A stretch of 37,639 bases of DNA from NCBI GenBank assembly GCA_031179165.1, contig JAPSIC010000013.1, forward strand, positions 1 through 37,639, written 5' to 3'. The notes beneath the pieces are model-generated. The model did no database searches, was not told where the DNA came from, and worked only from the letters and a program-made list of their open reading frames with translations. This stretch comes from Brevibacterium sp. (GTDB taxonomy: Bacteria; Actinomycetota; Actinomycetes; Actinomycetales; Brevibacteriaceae). Within the stretch, counting starts at the first letter, position 1; each line of letters starts with the position of its first letter. A program made the position numbers and the translations under genes. Positions 34,243 through 37,639 of the stretch are shown here, one piece after another.

Positions 34243-35625
34243 ATGATGGACTCGCACCCGTCCCAGCTCCCGCCCGCGTCGGACGCCCCCGGCGCAGCGC
34301 CGTCGGACGCCCCCGGCGCGGGATTGCCAGCGCCCGGAGCGAGGCGGGCAGTGCCCGGAACGAGGCGGACGGCATCCGTGCTGAAAGCGATGGCGAGGCT
34401 CGGTCTCGCCGGGACGCTCGCGCTGGGCCTGGTCATGAGCCCGGTCGCGGTGGCCCAGGCCGCCCCCAAGGCCGGGCCGGGACAGTGGTTCATCAAGGAC
34501 TACGGCATCGACAAGGTGTGGGAGAAGTCCACCGGCAAGGGCGTCACGGTCGCCGTCATCGACTCCGGCGTCAACGCCGACCATGAGAACCTCCGCGGCG
34601 TCGTCGGCAAGGCCAAGGACTTCAGCGGGCTGGACAAGGACGGCAAGACGCCGATCGGGGGCAAGGACACCATCCACCACGGAACCGCCGTCGCCGGTGT
34701 CATCGCCGGTCAGGGCGGAGGCGCGGGGCCGGCGGGAGTGGCTCCCGAGGCCGAGATCCTGTCCGCGTCCATGTGGCTGGGTCCCGGTCGTCCGGAGGGG
34801 TCGGGCTCGACCAGGGACCAGGCCGCCGAGGCGCTGACGTGGGCCGTCGACTCCGGAGCCGAGGTCGTCAACATGTCGCTGGGTTGGGATGACCCCGCCT
34901 GGCCCGAGAGCTGGGATGAGGCGTTCGCCTACGCCTACGAGAAGGACGTCATGGTCATCGCCTGCGTCGGCAACGCCTCGCAGGGGGCGACTCAGGCCTG
35001 GTCTCCGTCGACCGTTCCCGGCGTCATCGGCGTCGGCGGGCTCGGCAAGGACGGAAAGGTGCTGCCCGAGTCCACCGCGCCCGGCACCGCCGTGGACCTG
35101 ATGGGCCCGGCCGCGGACATCCCGATCCCCTTCCATTCCGGCGGCTACGCCGAAGGCCAAGGCTGCTCCTTCGCCTCTCCCGTCGTGTCCGGGGTGGCAG
35201 CGCTGATGCGGGCGGAGAATCCGGATCTCACCGCCGACGAGGTGACGGCGAAGCTGCTCTCCACCGCCAAGCCGGTGCAGGGCCACAGAGGTCAGAGCCG
35301 GCCCGACGACCCCGATCCGATCGTCGGCTGGGGGCGGATCGACCCGGTCGCGGCGATGAACGCGGATGTGCCGAAGACCGTTCCCAGTGCCGCCGACGCC
35401 CTGGCCGACTGGGTCGCGATGCACAGGCGCGCCCCGGCCGAGACCACGGAGACGGAGACGGCGGCGCCCGATGAGACGGACAGCCCTCAGGCGGTCGCCC
35501 CCACCGATGTCGTCTCCTCGCAGTCGACGCCGACGCTGGGCTATTCGATCCTCGTCGTCGGCGGCGCCGCGGCCCTGATCCTGCTGGTCCTGTCGGCCCT
35601 CGCATTCTTCCGCCGGCGACGGTGA
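34243..35625 (+). CDS. Membrane-anchored S8 (subtilisin-like) serine protease
   Basis: Counting from ATG 34243 the protein has 460 residues. The catalytic triad is Asp about 107 (VAVIDSG), His about 146 (HHGTAVAG) and Ser about 309 (GCSFASPVVSG); the oxyanion Asn is in CVGNAS. The serine motif has Cys where Thr is usual. A signal peptide-like helix runs ~54-73 and ends in AQAAP. A C-terminal helix at ~434-455 followed by RRRR anchors it, giving a mycosin-like layout, but no ESX genes are nearby. The first ~48 residues are a Pro/Ala repeat tail, so the true start may be GTG 34378 or ATG 34390. It lies 10 bp after ppx. Confidence 0.88.
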   Translation: MMDSHPSQLPPASDAPGAAPSDAPGAGLPAPGARRAVPGTRRTASVLKAMARLGLAGTLALGLVMSPVAVAQAAPKAGPGQWFIKDYGIDKVWEKSTGKGVTVAVIDSGVNADHENLRGVVGKAKDFSGLDKDGKTPIGGKDTIHHGTAVAGVIAGQGGGAGPAGVAPEAEILSASMWLGPGRPEGSGSTRDQAAEALTWAVDSGAEVVNMSLGWDDPAWPESWDEAFAYAYEKDVMVIACVGNASQGATQAWSPSTVPGVIGVGGLGKDGKVLPESTAPGTAVDLMGPAADIPIPFHSGGYAEGQGCSFASPVVSGVAALMRAENPDLTADEVTAKLLSTAKPVQGHRGQSRPDDPDPIVGWGRIDPVAAMNADVPKTVPSAADALADWVAMHRRAPAETTETETAAPDETDSPQAVAPTDVVSSQSTPTLGYSILVVGGAAALILLVLSALAFFRRRR

Positions 35626-35693
35626 GAAAAAGGGCGTATTACGGTCCTGATCTGCGCTTCGACCTCGAATTCGTGAATGTTTTCACAAGGCTC

Positions 35694-35699
35694 TAGGAT
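35694..35699 (+). promoter_or_regulatory. Candidate -10 box for ndh (leaderless)
   Basis: TAGGAT lies 6 nt before ATG 35706. An AGGATG could also act as a weak Shine-Dalgarno, so the leaderless reading is uncertain. Confidence 0.4.
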
Positions 35700-35705
35700 G
35701 GGTTC

Positions 35706-37085
35706 ATGGCACTCATCAGAAATTCAAAACTGCGTCCTCGTATCCTTATCGTTGGTGGTGGCTACCTCGGTCTGGTCACCGCACAGAACCTGTTGAAGAA
35801 CCTCGGTCGCGGTGAAGCCACCGTGACGGTCATCGACCCCAACCCGTACATGACCTACCAGCCCTTCCTCCCCGAGGTGGCTGCCGGATCGATCGAGCCC
35901 CGTCACGCCGTCGTGCCGCTGCGCCGCAATCTGCCCGGCGCGGAGGTCATCACCGCCAAGGTCACGTCGATCAACCACGCCGATAAGTACGTCGTCGTCG
36001 AACCCGAGAATGACGAGGCCTTCGAACTCGACTACGACCACATCGTTCTGGCCGCCGGCTCCGTCGCCCGTGTCCTGCCGATCCCCGGCCTCAAGGAGAA
36101 CGCGATCGGCCTCAAGCGCATCGAGGAAGCCGTCGCCCTGCGCGACCACCTCCTCACCCGCGTCGCCGATGCATCCCTGATGGAGGATGACGAGGAGCGC
36201 CGCAAGGCGCTGACCTTCGTGTTCGTCGGCGGTGGGTTCGCCGGCATCGAAGCGCTGACCGAACTCGAAGACGTCGTCCGGTCCGCGATCGCCCAGTACG
36301 AGACTCTCACCGACGCCGACGTGCGCTTCGTCCTCGTCGAGGCGATGGACCGGGTCATGCCCGAGGTCGGCGAAGCCCAGGCCCGTTGGGTCGTCGAGCA
36401 CATGCGCGAGCGCGGCATCGACGTCTACCTCGAGACCTTCCTCGAGGACTGCACCGACAAGCACGTCAAGCTCTCCAGCGGCGAGGAGTTCGACGCCGAC
36501 ACCATCGTGTGGTCGGCCGGCGTCAAGGCCAACCCGCTCCTCATCGATTCGGACCTGCCCATCGACGAACGCGGCCGCATCACCGTGCGCGCCGACCTTC
36601 GCGTCGAAGGCGAGGACGGTGTCGTCGAAGGCGCCTGGGCCGCCGGTGACAACGCCGCCGTCCCCGACCTCTCCGGAGGCGGCGTGGGCGGATACTGCGT
36701 GCCCAACGCTCAGCACGCCGTCCGTCAGGCACCCGTCCTGGCCTCCAACGTTCTCGCCGCCCTGCGCGGAGAGACCGAGTTCAAGCAGTACTTCCACAAG
36801 ACCATCGGCTCGGTGGCCGGACTGGGTCTGTACAAGGGTGTGTCGCAGATGGGCGACTTCGAGGCCCGCGGCTTCCTCGCCTGGTTCATGCACCGCGCCT
36901 ACCACGGCTACGCGATCCCCAGCCTCGACCGCAAGGTCAAGGTGTTCGGCAACTGGATCCTCAACGCCGTGCTCGGCCGTGACAACATGCCTCTCGTCGA
37001 CCTCGACGTTCCGCGTAAGAACTTCGTCGAGGCGGCCACCTCGAAGCCGGCTCCGCAGAAGAAGAAGGAACCTGCCAACGCCTGA
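35706..37085 (+). CDS. ndh: Type II NADH dehydrogenase (NDH-2)
   Basis: NDH-2 passes electrons from NADH to menaquinone without proton pumping, bound to the inner membrane surface. The 459-residue protein has the FAD motif IVGGGYLGLVTAQNL near residue 15, the quinone-side signature YMTYQPFLPEVAAGSI, the NADH motif FVGGGFAGIEALTEL, and WAAGDNAAVPD, the C-terminal FAD signature. The C-terminal ~100 residues hold the amphipathic membrane-binding part (GFLAWFMHRAYHGYAIP), then a Lys/Pro tail. It is a single-gene unit between a protease gene and a strong terminator. Confidence 0.93.
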   Translation: MALIRNSKLRPRILIVGGGYLGLVTAQNLLKNLGRGEATVTVIDPNPYMTYQPFLPEVAAGSIEPRHAVVPLRRNLPGAEVITAKVTSINHADKYVVVEPENDEAFELDYDHIVLAAGSVARVLPIPGLKENAIGLKRIEEAVALRDHLLTRVADASLMEDDEERRKALTFVFVGGGFAGIEALTELEDVVRSAIAQYETLTDADVRFVLVEAMDRVMPEVGEAQARWVVEHMRERGIDVYLETFLEDCTDKHVKLSSGEEFDADTIVWSAGVKANPLLIDSDLPIDERGRITVRADLRVEGEDGVVEGAWAAGDNAAVPDLSGGGVGGYCVPNAQHAVRQAPVLASNVLAALRGETEFKQYFHKTIGSVAGLGLYKGVSQMGDFEARGFLAWFMHRAYHGYAIPSLDRKVKVFGNWILNAVLGRDNMPLVDLDVPRKNFVEAATSKPAPQKKKEPANA

Positions 37086-37137
37086 TTCACAGGGGACGGT
37101 CCTCGCGCGAGGTCGCGAGGCATGACTGATGATTGAC

Positions 37138-37182
37138 AGCGCCGAGGCGGTGCCACCCCAACGGTGGCACCGCCTCGGCGCT
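37138..37182 (+). terminator. Terminator after ndh
   Basis: A perfect 20-bp stem: the left arm 37138-37157 (AGCGCCGAGGCGGTGCCACC) and right arm 37163-37182, with a 5-nt loop, followed by CTCC. Confidence 0.85.
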
Positions 37183-37198
37183 CTCCGTGCTCGGGCAA

Positions 37199-37267
37199 GG
37201 CAGCCGGACGGCATCCGCCACGGCAGCCTGACGGTGTCCGTCAGGGCGACCTGACGGCAGGGTGGCG
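37199..37267. repeat. Degenerate ~23-bp repeats after the ndh terminator
   Basis: GGCAGCCGGACGGCATCCG (from 37199) and GGCAGCCTGACGGTGTCCG (from 37222) are two copies, about 18 of 23 bases alike. A weaker third copy starts at 37245 with GGCGACCTGACGG. Confidence 0.5.
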
Positions 37268-37323
37268 GCCGGCAGTGTCGAAGTCGTGACCGTTCTGCCG
37301 GTCCACGCCCGCCTAACTCGGGC

Positions 37324-37329
37324 TACCCT
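37324..37329 (+). promoter_or_regulatory. Candidate -10 box for the lipoprotein gene
   Basis: TACCCT lies 6 nt before ATG 37336, with no clear -35 and no clear Shine-Dalgarno. This is the same spacing as at mfd, ndh and the nuclease gene. Confidence 0.35.
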
Positions 37330-37335
37330 GAGTGG

Positions 37336-37639
37336 ATGAGGACCACGGCAGTGCTGGCTCTGGCGGGATTGTGCCTCGTCATGGGCGCATGCGGACCTCC
37401 ACTGCCCACGGCGCCGGGACCGGAGCCTGCAACCAGCGATGCTCCGGTGAGCACCGGCAGGAGCGGCTCGGACGCGCCCGAGAAGCCTGTCGAGGCCCAA
37501 CCGCTGCCCCTCGGCCATTGCGGTCAGGCTCCCGGGTCGTTCAAGGCGAAGGTCTACCAGGGAACGCCCGAGACCGACTGCCACGCGGCGCGTGCGGCGC
37601 TCATCGGCCTGGCCAAAGGGCAGGGCGATGACTCCGGAC
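37336..37639 (+). CDS. Putative lipoprotein (C-terminus beyond the window)
   Basis: The frame runs to the edge, giving 101 residues. It starts MRTTAVLALAGLCLVMGAC: a short basic start, a hydrophobic stretch and a Cys at residue 19 in a plausible lipobox (MGAC). A Pro/Ser/Ala-rich linker follows to about residue 55, then a domain beginning PLPLGHCGQAPGSFKAKVYQG with Cys at about 62 and about 82. The protein is probably exported and lipid-anchored. The globular domain is cut off, so the family cannot be named. It begins after a strong terminator and is its own unit. Confidence 0.75.
   Translation, partial: MRTTAVLALAGLCLVMGACGPPLPTAPGPEPATSDAPVSTGRSGSDAPEKPVEAQPLPLGHCGQAPGSFKAKVYQGTPETDCHAARAALIGLAKGQGDDSG

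Overview
The window is high-GC and looks like the chromosome of a Gram-positive actinobacterium. The evidence is the protein families (DUF6350, DUF3017, DUF501, an MT0933-type antitoxin-like protein, a MptpB-type phosphatase), GTG and TTG starts, apparently leaderless promoters, and gene order. From general protein resemblance I think of Brevibacterium or a close relative, but no rRNA is present to prove it. Almost all of it is ordinary core chromosome; no phage, transposase or CRISPR is visible.

Left part (1-5542): a truncated, long disordered P/Q/S/D-rich protein is transcribed leftward off the edge. Then come a DUF6350 membrane protein, a small membrane protein on the opposite strand, and the purine genes purN and purH followed by DUF3017. 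This is a recognised actinobacterial neighbourhood.

Redox/stress block (5562-11957, all minus strand): an unusual SDR-helical-domain fusion ending in an ESFPxSDPP tail, a zinc alcohol dehydrogenase, an FAD oxidoreductase with a C-terminal Rieske centre, and a PoxB-like thiamine-diphosphate enzyme. The last three are tightly packed and probably co-transcribed.

Middle (12168-17869): a coupled pair of family 9 glycosyltransferases, a 60-residue MT0933-type protein, the helicase PcrA (with low-complexity inserts and a 3' end that seems to have been tandemly duplicated into the flanking DNA), and a small membrane protein.

Conserved actinobacterial block (17924-34232): tRNA-Gln, glmU, prs, an alpha/beta hydrolase, rplY, pth, a rhomboid protease, mfd, mazG, a MptpB-like phosphatase, eno, ftsB, DUF501 and ppx. 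The same order, with other insertions, is known from Mycobacterium (glmU-prs-rplY-pth and mfd-mazG-eno-ftsB-DUF501-ppx). The normally close eno-ftsB junction is here split by about 1.9 kb holding an AbiEi/DUF559-type nuclease gene. That gene is flanked on both sides by arrays of a related ~20-bp-period repeat in opposite orientation, and this is the most interesting structure in the window.

Right end (34243-37639): a membrane-anchored subtilisin-like protease, a type II NADH dehydrogenase, and the start of a lipoprotein gene.

Two themes recur. Several genes (purN, mfd, the nuclease, ndh, the lipoprotein) have a TAnnnT box 6-7 nt before the start codon, with little or no Shine-Dalgarno sequence, suggesting leaderless mRNAs. 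Short degenerate tandem repeats also sit just beyond several gene ends or terminators (pcrA, rplY, eno, ndh).
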